Of a stretch of DNA of 64,000 nucleotides, positions 35,900 to 46,707 are shown piece by piece. A program made the translations under genes and the position numbers. Within the stretch, counting starts at the first letter, position 1, and every line of letters begins with the position of its first letter. This DNA comes from Okapia johnstoni (Eukaryota; Chordata; Mammalia; Artiodactyla; Giraffidae). The DNA lies in the NCBI GenBank assembly GCA_024291935.2, contig CM044314.1:27564001-27628000 (forward strand), read 5' to 3'. Under the pieces are notes generated by a model that saw only the letters and a program-made list of their open reading frames with translations, made no database searches and was not told the origin of the DNA.

Positions 35900-36888
35900 T
35901 ACCTGCCTCCTGAGAAATCTGTATGCAGGTCAAGAAGCAACAGTTAGAACTGGACATGGAACAATAAACTTGTTCCAAATTGGGAAAGGAGTACATCAAG
36001 GCTATATATTGTCACTCTGCTTATTTAACTTATATGCAGAGTACATCATGTGAAATGCCAGGCTGGATAAAGCACAAGCTGGAATCAAGATTGCTGGGAG
36101 AAATATCAATAACCTCAGGTATGCAGATGATACCACCCTTATGGCAGAAAGTGAAGAGGAACTAAAGAGCCTCTTGATGAAAGTGAAAGAGGAGAGTGAA
36201 AAAGTTGGCATAAAACTCAACATTCAAAAAACTAAGATCATGGCCTCTTGTCCCATCATTTCATGGCAAATAGATGAGGAGACAATGGAAACAGTGACAG
36301 ACTTTATTATCTTGGGCTCCAAAATCACTTCAGATGGTGACTGCAGCCATGAAATTAGAAGACAATTGCTCCTTGGAAGAAAAGCTATGACAAACCTAGA
36401 CAGCATATTGAAAAGCAGAGACATTACTTTGCTGACAAAGGTCTGTCTGTTCAAACCCATGGTTTTTCCAGTAGTCATGTATGGATGTGAGAACTGGACT
36501 ATAAAGAAAGCCCAGCACCAAAGAATTGATGCTTTTGAACTGTGGTGTTGGAGAAGATTCTTGAGAGTTTCTTGGACTGAAAGGAAATCAAACCAGTCCA
36601 TCCTAAAGGAAATCAGTCCTGAATATTCATTGGAAGGACTGATGCTGAAGCTGAGACTCCAATACTTTGGCCACCTGACGCGAAGAACTGACTCATTTGA
36701 AAAGACCCTGCTGCTGGGAAAGATTGAAGGCAGGAGAAGGGGATGACAGAGAATGAGATGGTTGAATGGCATCCCCCCTTGATGGACATGAGTTTGAGCA
36801 AGCTCCAGGAGTTGGTGATGGACAGAGAAGTCTGGCGTGCTGCAGTCCATGGGGTAGCAGAGTCAGACACAACTGAGCAACTGAACTG
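35900..36888 (+). mobile_element. BovB LINE, 5'-truncated
   Basis: Plus-strand copy starting in the RT palm (HLTCLLRNLYAGQ-like codons). YADDT is intact at about 36120-36134, and the frame 36141-36746 is open for 201 codons (MAESEEELKSLLMKVKEE onward) until a TGA at 36744. It ends in two to three TGAAC units. Likely target duplication AACTCC at 35890-35895 and 36889-36894. Confidence 0.95.
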
Positions 36889-37011
36889 AACTCCGCTTAT
36901 ATTTCATAACACAGCAGAAACATCGCTTCCTCAGCTTAGATCAGATTCCACTATTAGGTGATTTCATAGGACTCCACTGCTATCCCTCAGAGCACAATCT
37001 CATTTTATAGT

Positions 37012-37530
37012 TATATGTGTTCTTCACAGTATAATTATACATTCATGTATATATTAGATAAATAATACATATTCTTTACGTATATTAATCAATTGTGTGA
37101 TTAATTAATATAATCAATAATTAATATAATTATTAATTATATTACTGCTTTTAGCAAATTATATTTATATATTATGTACTACATATGTTATTATAGTATG
37201 TATTTTTATGTATTTTATATATTATACATAATATATATTATATACATAATGTTCATAAAATATAAATAATATAATATTTTGTCTTATATTCTTATATTAG
37301 TATACATACATTAAATAATATATTATTTACATATATTTTATATAGCAAATAATATATCAAATATATTACATATTAATAATAGTATTGAATATAATTATTT
37401 ATATAATTAATTATATTAAACTTCTGATTACATTAAATAATTAAGTATGTAATTAAATAAATAGTATATGTTCTTCACTGTATAATTATACATTCATTTA
37501 GATAATTAAATAAGTAATATCTGTTTGGTG
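37012..37530. repeat. AT-rich island with internal duplication
   Basis: About 520 bases that are overwhelmingly A and T. A left block (GTTCTTCACAGTATAATTAT, 37018 onward) recurs at the right as GTTCTTCACTGTATAATTAT (37469 onward), each followed by ACATTCAT, giving a diverged direct repeat about 450 bases apart. Confidence 0.85.
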
Positions 37531-37559
37531 GTCATATATTTGTATTTTGATCACTATTA

Positions 37560-37640
37560 TATTCCCAACTCCTAGATCTGTACCAGGGCACATAGTAGAT
37601 ACTCAATAAATATCTACTGAAGTAATGGAGGAATGAATAT
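37560..37640 (+). mobile_element. L2/MIR 3'-end fragment
   Basis: 'GGGCACATAGTAGATACTCA' followed by 'ATAAATATCTACTGAAGTAA' is the conserved terminus. Confidence 0.65.
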
Positions 37641-37801
37641 GTGTATGCATTGTTCTATAAAATACCTATTTTGGATATTTGGAAGGCTCTGCAATTATTA
37701 ATCAAAAAGTATCTCCCAAATCATGAGTACCATATGTTTTTGCTTTCCTCTTTGTTATTACACAAGATTAAACAACATACGTGTATACGTGAGTGTGTGT
37801 A

Positions 37802-37920
37802 TGTTAGTTGCTCAGTCATATCCAGCTCCCTGCAACCCCATGGACTGTGGCCTGCAAGCTCTTCTGTCCATGGGATTTTCCAAGCAAGAATACTGGAGTG
37901 GGTTGCCATTTCCTTCTCCA
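37802..37920 (-). mobile_element. BovA monomer SINE fragment
   Basis: BovB-derived module only, from GTTAGTTGCTCAGTCATATC to TTTCCTTCTCC. The tRNA head is absent. GTATGTATAC-like sequence flanks both ends. Confidence 0.88.
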
Positions 37921-38449
37921 GTATGTATACATAGTCCTTGACAAAGTGTTTATTTGTTGCTGATTCACGTTGAAGGTGATTGGCTTAATGTATGTTTCCC
38001 CAAAAGTGACCTGGGGAAGGATCTGAGTGTAAGTGGTTTATTTGGGAGTGGCAAGTGGGGATGTACAGTAGGAAGAAAGGGACAGGAAGGCAGCCAATTA
38101 AAGGTCCATCATTATGAAAGTCATTGCTGTGGATAAATGAGATTCAATCCCAGTGGGAATTCCAAGGTCAAGGGTATTTCAAACCCAGCGGCAGGAGAGC
38201 TGGGGTATTTATACACCAGTCAATCCTTGCTTGAAGGCTATTTCCAGAGACACTCATTCTTCAGCTCCTCCAGCCTGCTGTATGAGGACAGCAGAACCAG
38301 TTTGGTGACCAGAGAAAGCCCTCTGGCAAAATTTAAAAATATATATAATGCAGATACTGAAATTGGGGCCAGTATAAGCTGCAATGGTGGGTACAAGGGA
38401 ATAAATATAGCAGGGGCACCAAAAGTTTCTGCCACGGTGATAAACTGTA
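37921..38449. other. Unique intergenic sequence
   Basis: No gene recognised. Confidence 0.45.
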
Positions 38450-38672
38450 CAGAAATAATTCTCATTTATTGAGTGCTTGCTCTGTTCAGAACCCTTTACA
38501 CTTAGGATTTTATTTTCCAACTCATAGCAGCACTGGGTGGTAAGGACTATTATTAAAATTTTACAGTTGAAGAGGGAGGATATTTAACTTCTTCAAGGTC
38601 ATGCACTAATGAACTGCACAATCTGTCTGGCTCCAAAGTCTAAGTTCTGAACCACTACCCTATACTAGAAGG
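38450..38672 (-). mobile_element. MIR SINE, near full length
   Basis: Reverse MIR covering almost the whole consensus: 'TTTATTGAGTGCTTGCTCTG', 'ACTATTATTAAAATTTTACA', 'TTCAAGGTCATGCACTAATG', 'CTCCAAAGTCTAAGTTCTGA'. Confidence 0.8.
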
Positions 38673-40173
38673 ATGTTCCCTGCACCCCAATAAATACATA
38701 CATACGAACAACTCCACACACAGTGGAATTTTCGCAGGACCAGCGTATCCTTCCTAACTGTCGGGCACTGCACTCTTTGCCTTTACTGGTTCTTTCACAT
38801 TGGCATTGAGAGCTGTGCCAATTATTCAACAGTCAGTTGACCAAATACAGGACAACTTTGTGCAGAGTAGCGGGGCTCTATGGGCCTTTGACTGAAACGT
38901 CCAAATGAACATTCCGTGTGGCCAAGTGCTCAGTGAAAAAGAAGGTCTAATGAATCTCCATGGTGTATGACTAAAAGCAGCGCCCGAAACACCCGAGCTT
39001 GAATATAATTATAAGGGGGTTGTCCCAGTACTCGGGGCACAAAGTAACTGTTATCTGAAGTTGGAAGGGAATTTCCTGAAGTAGCTGGGAACTGTACAAT
39101 GAAGCACACCATAAAAGCTACTGTTCCCCAGTCCCTGATCATGAGGACAAAATTTGACCTGCTGAATTATTGAGCTAGACCATGAAATTATTTTCAGAGA
39201 CTTTCCCTCCAACTGAGAAAAATCTACCTACCTAAAATAATCATCTTTTAGTAAACTGTTGCAGTAACCAGGGGTTCGTTTGATGAGCACTGCTGTGTTT
39301 ACTGAAAGTGAATTTGAACAAACCAAATTCCCATTCTTCGGAGAAACTCTAGTAATGACTTATTACATATTCCTACGTTAAAGTCAACAGCATTTTAATT
39401 TAGTCTTGATAAAGTCTTGAATTCTTTAAAAGTAACATTTGTAACTTCTCACAGTTCTCATTTTTTTTATAACTGTTCAAAGAATCTCCCTAAGTCCTTT
39501 GTTTCTATGGAAAGTCCACTTTTAAGAAAAAAATCATTTGTCCCTAATCTATTTTAAAACTACAAAGCTATTCAAAGATACTTGAGAGACAGTTACACCA
39601 TGATCAGATGTTTAGGAGGAGAAGAGAGGGGCTCAGCTGGCACAGACCTTCCAGGTTTTGCTAGTTATCTCTATCATGTAAAGTTATCTACTACAGCTTG
39701 CACAACTCTGGATGCAAAAAAAAAAAAAAAAATTGTGAGCAGGCTCCACTGTCTGAAAGAATTAACTTTAAACGAGTTTTGCTGCAGAAAGGCACCTGAA
39801 ACAACTTGAAAATCAAATTAGAGCATGAAACGTTAGCATCTTCCCATATTCCAGCCAATAGGAATCCCCTAACATCTCTTCTAGAGGGAATTTCATTCCC
39901 TTAACATAGACATTGTGAAAGAGCCAACATATTGTAGATGAAAGAATATTAAAAGTACCCCTTAGAGGAAACCACCAAAAAGTGACCATGGGAATGATGG
40001 TTTTGTTATCCTGGTCATTGGCACCTCTAAGGTTTTTGCAGTATCCTCCTGCATTTAAATGGCCACCATCATCTCCTTTTCTTCAGGTCACAGTGGGCTT
40101 CCTTTAGAGACATGCTATTCTGAAGTAAAACTCAAATGCACTGTGGTTTGTGTTCATTTTTAAAGGATACTCT
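38673..40173. other. Repeat-poor 1.5-kb block
   Basis: No interspersed repeat recognised apart from an A-run at 39717-39732. No open frame of note. It is one of the few long stretches in the window without a young insertion. Confidence 0.5.
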
Positions 40174-41964
40174 TAAGAAAGCCTTCCTCATCAATCAGTG
40201 CAAAGAAATAGAGGAAAACAATAGAATGGGAAAGACTAGAGATCTCTTCAAGAAAATTAGAGATACCAAGGGAACATTTCAAGCAAAGACAGGCTCAATA
40301 AAGGACAGAAATGGTAGGGACCTAACAGAAGCAGAAGATATTAAGAAGAGGTGGCAAGAATACACAGAAGAACTGTACAAAAAAGATCTTCACGACCCAG
40401 ATAATCACGATGGTGTGATCACTCACCTAGAGCCAGACATCCTGAAATGTGAAGTCAAGTGGGCCTTAGGAAGCATCACTATGAACAAAGCTAGTGGAGG
40501 TGATGGAATTCCAGTTGAGCTATTTCAAATCCTGAAAGATGATGCTGTGAAAGTGCTGCACTCAATATGCCAGCAAATTTGGAAAAGTCAGCAGTGGCCA
40601 CAGGACTGGAAAAAGTCAGTTTTCATTCCAATCCCAAAGAAAGGCAATGCCAAAGAATGCTCAAAATACTGCACAATTGCATTCATCTCACACACTAGTA
40701 AAGTAATGCTTAAAATTCTCCAAGCCAGGCTTTAGCAATATGTGAACCGTGAACTTCCAGATGTTCAAGCTGGTTTTAGAAAAGGCAGAGGAACCAGAGA
40801 TCAAATTGCCAACATCCAATGGATCATTGAAAAAGCAAGAGAGCTCCAGAAAAACATCTATTTCTGCTTTATTGACTATGCCAAAGCCTTTGACTATGTG
40901 GATCACAATAAACTGTGGAAAACTCTGAAAGAGATGGGAATACCAGATCACCTGACCTGCCTCTTGAGAAACATGTATGCAGGTCAGGAAGCAACAGTTA
41001 GAATGGGACATGGAACAACAGACTGGTTCCAAATAGGAAAAGGAGTACGTCAAGGCTGTATATTGTCACCCTGCTTGTTTAACTTATATGCAGAGTATAT
41101 CATGAGAAACTCTGGGCTGGAGGAAGCACAAGCTGGAATCAAGATTGCCAGGAGAAATATCAACAACCTCAGATATGCACATGACACCACCTTTATGGCA
41201 GAAAGTGAAGAAGAACTAACGAGCCTCTTGATCAAAGTGAAAGAGGAGAGTGAAAAAGTTGGCTTAAAACTCAACATTCAGAAAACTAAGATCATGGCAT
41301 CCAGTCCCATCACTTCGTGGCAGATAGATGCGGAAACAGTGGAAACAGTGGCTGACTTTATGTTTTGGGGCTCCAAAATCACTGCAGATAGTGACTGCAG
41401 CAATGAAATTAAAAGGCGCTTACTCCTTGGAAGGAAAGTTATGACCAACCTAGATAGCATATTAAAGAGCAGAGACATTACTTTCCCAACGAAGGTCTGT
41501 CTAGTCAAGGCTATGGTTTTTCCAGTAGTCATGTATGGATGTGAGAGCTGGACTGTGAAGAAAGCTGAGCACCGAAGAATTGATGCTTTTGAATGTGGTG
41601 TTGCAGAAGACTCTTGAGAGTCCCTTGGACTGCAAGGAGATCCAACCAGTCCCTCCTAAAGGAGATCAGTCCTGGGTGTTCATTGGAAGGACTGATGTTG
41701 AAGCTGAAACTCCAATACTTTGGCCACCTCATGCGAAGAGTTGACTCATTGGAAAAGACCCTGATGCTGGGAAGGATTAGGGGCAGGAGGAGAAGGGGAC
41801 GACAGAGGATGCGATGGCTGGATGGCATCACCGACTCAATGGACATGGGTTTAGGTAAACTCCAGGAGTCGGTGATGGACAGAGAGGCCTGCCGTGCTGC
41901 AATTTATGGGGTTGCAAAGAGTCGGACACGACTGAGTGACTGAACTGAACTGAACTGAACTGAA
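40174..41964 (+). mobile_element. BovB LINE, 1.8 kb, nearly continuous RT frame
   Basis: Plus-strand copy from the RT N-terminal region to a four-unit (TGAAC) tail. Frame 40136-40735 (FLINQCKEIEENNRM, GGDGIPVELFQILKDD) ends at a single TAG at 40733, replacing a Gln codon. The same frame resumes at 40742-41617 (AGFRKGRGTRDQIAN, KGVRQGCILSPCLFNLYAEY). A one-base deletion near 41595 then shifts it to 41593-41943, which completes the C-terminus. The polymerase motif reads YAHDT at about 41174-41185, so a catalytic Asp is lost. The endonuclease domain is truncated. Confidence 0.97.
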
Positions 41965-42463
41965 TTATATGTAAAATAATCCTGAGATAAACAAAATTGC
42001 AAAATTATGATTGTCTCTGGCGAAAAAAGGTTTGAAGTCAAGAGCAGAACTAGGACACTTACTCTTCGTTCCATACCTTTTGTGCTGCATGGCTTTTTAT
42101 TATGGACATGTATTTCTTCTAAGTACTGAATATTTGAAAATGTATGGCCTGCTTAGAAAGCAGAAGTAGAGAAATAGAAAATCCAAATGTGTACTCATGT
42201 GTAGTGAGGAGAGGGTGATCCTGCAGGGAAACTCTGGACACAGCCCAAGCCTCAGAATTATCCAACCCAAGGCTGAGGGAGCTGGGGTATTGATGTACCA
42301 GCTCTGTGAATCCACATTTTGCAACAACCCTTTCCCACTGTGAGCTGCTGGGGGCAGGGTGGTTGTTGATTCCCAGGCCATAAAGGGTAGTGTGGATTTG
42401 GCTATTGGGAGGACAAGAATCCTCAGGCACAGTTCTATGATCTGTTTCTGCTCACAACACTTC
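41965..42463. other. Unique intergenic sequence
   Basis: No gene recognised. Part may belong to the old LTR element that follows. Confidence 0.4.
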
Positions 42464-43273
42464 TGACACCAAATGTGTGAATTTTGCACACCAAGTAGTT
42501 CTCCAATTCTCTGTGGACACCAATTGGGTGTCCTATAATTTAATTCAATTCTGATACTAACTTCCCAGAGTTAGCACAGGCCCCACAGGTTAAATGCTCA
42601 GACCTCCCCTCCACTTCAGGAACCAGTTACAAATAGTGGGTGCCCACATTACTCACACCTCTGTCCCCACAACCCCTTCCTCAGGTGTGAAAATTTGTTG
42701 TACTGGCTCACAGAAACTGCTTTCCTTACTGTTTCTAGTTCTACTGTAAAGGAATCAAATGAATAGCCAGAGAAAGAGGTACATGGGGAGAGTTCCAAAA
42801 GGGCCCCAAGTGCAGGAGCTTCTTCTATCCCCATTGAGCTGGAGGGCACCACTGGCATATGAATGAGTTCACCAACCCAGAAGTTCCCCAAACTCTGGCA
42901 TTTAGGGATTTTGTATAGGTGTCATTATGTAGCCAAAGGTTTATTGAATCATTGACCATTGGTTATTGAGCTCAATCCCCAGCTCCCCTCCCCTTCCTGG
43001 AGATCAGGACAAGGGCTGGCAGAGGGGAGTGGTTTCTGGAAATTTCAAGGATCTAATCACATGATTGGTTCCTATGGCAACGAGCCCCCATCCTACAGGT
43101 CTCCAGGGGCTCACCAAGAGTCACCTCATCAGCACAAACTTAGGTATGAATGAAAGAGGCTTATTATAACACATTCCTCTCACCTCTATCATTCAGGAAA
43201 TTCCAAGGGTTTTAGACGCTCTTGTGGAAGGAACTGGGGACAAAGACCAAATACATATTTCTTATTATATCAT
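42464..43273 (+). mobile_element. Ancient solo LTR, MER21-like (ERVL)
   Basis: Starts TGACACCAAATGTGTGAATT. It continues with 'CACCAATTGGGTGTCCTATA', 'CTAATCACATGATTGGTTCC' and 'GGGGACAAAGACCAAATACA', and ends near 'TCTTATTATATCATCA'. The order resembles a MER21-class ERVL LTR. It is non-coding, old and alone, with no internal viral genes nearby. Confidence 0.5.
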
Positions 43274-43914
43274 CATGCCACACACAGAGATGCAGATTCT
43301 AGCAGCTGGAAACCTGAAGAGCACTCCCTGCTCTCAAGTGAGTCTGGGAGGTAGGGAGAGGCACTCACAACACCCACTGTAAGCCTCATCTTTTGAGGTC
43401 AGTCTAGTTTCCTGCCAACCATCACTGAGTATCTCTACCAGTTGGAACAGTTGGAATAGTTCCCCACATTCCTGGGGTTTGAATCTGACCAGGTAGAGCT
43501 TTGCTTACGAGTCATGACAGGGGGCCCTGTGAAAACAACAAAGGAAGTGAAAAGATTGGAAAAGGGGGTGAATACCAAGGCCAGAATAGGAGTAGAAAGC
43601 ACAGGTCCTACAAGCTATCTTCCCGACCACAGCAGACACCACTAGTCAGTCATGTCCCTTCCCTTTGACCTGTGCTGGCTCAGAATTCTCTTCAACATCA
43701 GATGATTGGCAGCCACTTTCAGGTTATCAAGATTGGCTCTCAAAATTTCAACTATTTGTCATGTCTTTACTAGAGGGTACAAATGGTTCAGCCAGACTAT
43801 TCAGAATATTCAGCCAGGAAATATAAATAACATTTTAAAAAATGTTTTCTTTCTAAGCTCTTGTGTGTGGTCTCAGGGAACAGAGGGAAAATGGGGAAGA
43901 AAAAGATGAAGTCT
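43274..43914. other. Unique intergenic sequence
   Basis: No gene recognised. Confidence 0.45.
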
Positions 43915-44590
43915 CGTATGAGATTCCTGTTGCTGCTGTAACAAGCTACCACAAACTGAGAGGCTTAAAACGACACAGATGTGTTATCTTACTGTTGTGT
44001 AGGTTAGAAGTCTGATGTGGGTCTCACTGGGCTAAAATCAAGGGGTCATCATGGCTTCATTCCTTTCTGCAGACTCTGAGGAAAATCTGTCCTTTACGGC
44101 TGGCCACGATCTTTGGCTTGTGGCTCCTTGCTCCATTAAAGCCAGCGATGATGGGGGAAGTCCTTCTTATATGGCATTCAGCCTCTCCTCCTGCCCCCTG
44201 TCTTACTTTTAAGAACTCTAGATTGGATCTACCCACCTAAATAATCTAGGGTAAATAACTCATCTTTCAAGATCCTTCACTCAATTACCTTGGCAAAGTC
44301 TCTTTTTCCAGGTAATGTAAAATATTCACAGGTGCTTGGAATTAAGAGATGGACATCTCTTGTTGTTGTTTAGTCTCTCAGTCATGTCTGATTGCAGCCC
44401 ACCAGGCTCCTCTGTCCATGGGCTTCTCCAGGCAAGAATGCTGGAGTGGGTCGCCATTTCCTTCTCCAGGGGATCTTCCAAACCCAGGGATCAAACCTGT
44501 GTCTCCTGCATTGCAGGTGGATTCTTTCCCACTGAGCCACCTGGGAAGGCCATGGATATCTCTGGGGGACCATTATTCTGCCTACCAGAG
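43915..44590 (-). mobile_element. Ancient LTR-like repeat, split by a SINE
   Basis: 'GCTGCTGTAACAAGCTACCA', 'GGTCTCACTGGGCTAAAATC' and 'GGGGGACCATTATTCTGCCT' belong to a common old mammalian repeat resembling reversed MaLR-type LTRs. It is non-coding, and a Bov-tA SINE interrupts it at 44361-44551. Confidence 0.5.
44361..44551 (-). mobile_element. Bov-tA SINE
   Basis: Reverse-oriented copy with the tRNA-like head CTGAGCCACCTGGGAAGGC at the right. Target-site duplication ATGGACATCTCT at 44349-44360 and ATGGATATCTCT at 44552-44563 (one mismatch). Confidence 0.95.
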
Positions 44591-44989
44591 GCTCCTAAAA
44601 ATAGTGTTTTATCAATGCCTTAATTTTTTCTAAAATGGATCCTGATTCCATGCCATCTCACTTATTCTTTTTAATCTGTATAATTTTTGGAACTCTAACA
44701 TCCACAACATAGCATAAAATTCCTGCCAAAGCTATTTCTGGGTAAGCAGGCAGAAATATATTCTAAAGGTTTGATTAACTATGTATTGTGAAGACTAACT
44801 CCAAGTGTAAAGTCATCCAGGTGTTCAAAGTAAATATAACATCCTTGAATACGCAGTTTCAGTCAGAATCTATCTTCTAAAATTGGATTTATTATGGAGG
44901 AGCTAACACCAGCAAACAGTGGCCTGACCCCTCCCCCCCCAAAATAGATGAACACATAAAGTATCTTTGGGTCTAAAGGAGATATTTGC
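44591..44989. other. Unique intergenic sequence
   Basis: Includes a C-run at 44932-44940. No gene recognised. Confidence 0.45.
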
Positions 44990-45215
44990 ACATTTACATT
45001 TATAGAGGTGTTACAATAGCGAAAAGGTCAAAGCAACACGTGTCTATCAATAGATGAACAGATAAACAAAATGTGGAATAGTCATACAATAGAATACTAT
45101 TTAGCCTTTAAAAGGAAGGAACTTATCACACATGTTGCAACATAGATGAATCTTGAAGATATTATGTCAAGTGAAATAAGCCAGTCCCAAAAGAAAAAAT
45201 AATGTACGTAGGGCC
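44990..45215 (+). mobile_element. Old L1M 3' fragment
   Basis: 'CAATAGAATACTATTTAGCC', 'AACATAGATGAATCTTGAAG' and 'ATTATGTCAAGTGAAATAAG' are the conserved L1 3' region in plus orientation. Confidence 0.8.
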
Positions 45216-45388
45216 AAGGCCCCTGTGAGAATGAGTTGAGTGAAAGAATATAAGAGAAATTACAGTGGCAGAAGATATTGGATGAAGAAGAAGTGGTAAC
45301 ATGTGAATTAGCATAGGGAGTGATCTGGGCAAAATAAGAAAATAAAAAATGTATATTTACATAAGGTGCCATTTACATAAAGTTGATC

Positions 45389-45455
45389 TGTGTGTGCGTG
45401 TGTGTGCGTGTGTGTGTGTGTGTGTGCGCATGCGTGTGTGGAGAGAGAGAGAGTA
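45389..45455. repeat. (TG)n/(GA)n microsatellite
   Basis: TGTGTGTGCG-type units with CG interruptions are followed by a GAGAGAGAGAGA run. A good candidate polymorphic marker. Confidence 0.92.
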
Positions 45456-45829
45456 AGAAGGAGAGGAATAATATTTTGTGTGAGACAATCACTTTTTTCA
45501 ACATTTTAAGGTTAGGACACCAGTAGACAGCTCAGGTAGAACTATAAAATTTTTAAGTATAAGGGGATTTAAGGAGAAGAACCTCTGGCTGCTGTGTCCA
45601 CACCCCCACCTGGCAACAATGCATCTGCTGGAGCTAAGTAGTTGCTGGCTACTCTGCACAGGACTCTTCAGTTTGCTCTATTGTCCATCACTTCCTAGTG
45701 TTTCCCCTATATGAAACTTGTATTTTTCTAGTTAAGTATTTTTTTTATATTTTTCACCATTCAGATATGTTTAGTTTGTTTTTGTTTAAAATATTTTTTT
45801 CCCTTATAGACTATGAACTTCCTACCTCT
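45456..45829. other. Unique AT-rich intergenic sequence
   Basis: T-rich, with no gene recognised. Confidence 0.4.
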
Positions 45830-46490
45830 GTTAAAGATCAAACTGCCAACATCCACTGATCATAGAAAAGGCGAGAGAATTATAGAAAAATATCTACTTC
45901 TTTCATTGACTACACTAAAGACTTTGGCTGTGCAGATCACAACAAACTGTGGAAAATTCTTAATGAGATGGAAATACCAGACCACCTTACCTGCCTCCTG
46001 AGAAACCTCTATGCAGGTCAAGAAGCAGCAGTTAGAACCGAACATGGAACAATGGACTGGTTACAAATTGGGAAAGGAATACATCAAGGCTTATTGTCAC
46101 CCTGCTTATTTAACTTACATGCAGAGTACATTATGTGAAATGCCAGGCTGGATGAAGCACAAACTGGAATCAAGATTACCGGGAGAAATATGAGTAACCT
46201 CAGATATGCAGATGATACCACACTTACGGCAGAAAGCAAAGAGGAAGTAAAGAGCCTCTTGATGAAGGTGAAAGAGGAGAAGGAAAAAGCTAGTTTAAAA
46301 CTCAGCATTCACAAAACTAAGATCATGGTATCTGGTCCCATCACTCCACGGCAAATAGGTGGGGAAACAATGGAAACAGTGAGAGACTTTATTTTCTTGG
46401 GATCCAAAGTCACTGCGGACAGTGACTGCTGCCATGAAATTAAAAGACGCTTGCTCCTTGAAAGAAAAGCTATGGCAAACCTAGTGAGTG
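45830..46490 (+). mobile_element. Older BovB(+), left part of nested stack
   Basis: A plus-strand BovB diverged more than its neighbours. The minus-strand shadow and the plus frame 46190-46495 show RYADDTT intact, followed by LTAESKEEVKSLLMKVKEE. The element stops at the codons for 'MANL' where a SINE begins. It continues in a short piece at about 46682-46707 and finally at 49285. Confidence 0.93.
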
Positions 46491-46680
46491 AGTGAAAGTC
46501 GCTCAGTCGTGTCCAACTGTTTGCGACCCCATGGACTGCATGGTCCATAGAATTCTCCAGGCCAGAATACTGGAGTGGGTAGCCTTTCCCTGCTCCAGGG
46601 GATATTCCCAACCCAGGGATCGAACCCATATCTCCCAAATTGCAGGTGGATTCTTTATCTGCTGAGCCACAAGCGAAGCC
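46491..46680 (-). mobile_element. Bov-tA SINE inside BovB(+)
   Basis: Reverse-oriented SINE (GAAAGTCGCTCAGTCGTGTC to TGAGCCACAAGCGAAGCC) replacing about 40 bases of the host BovB. The host sequence 'CTACAAAGGTCCATATA' resumes immediately to the right. No clear target duplication, so the insertion involved a small deletion. Confidence 0.92.
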
Positions 46681-46707
46681 CTTCACCTACAAAGGTCCAT
46701 ATAATCA

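Noticed and set aside
40136..41943. Apparent reverse-transcriptase genes, here and in other BovB/L1 copies
   Set aside because: They are fragments of 5'-truncated LINEs with stops, shifts or lost catalytic residues, flanked by TSDs or tails. They are not host genes or domesticated retrons.
42464..43273. Possible complete endogenous retrovirus
   Set aside because: Only a solo LTR-like sequence is visible, with no gag, pol or env text on either side.
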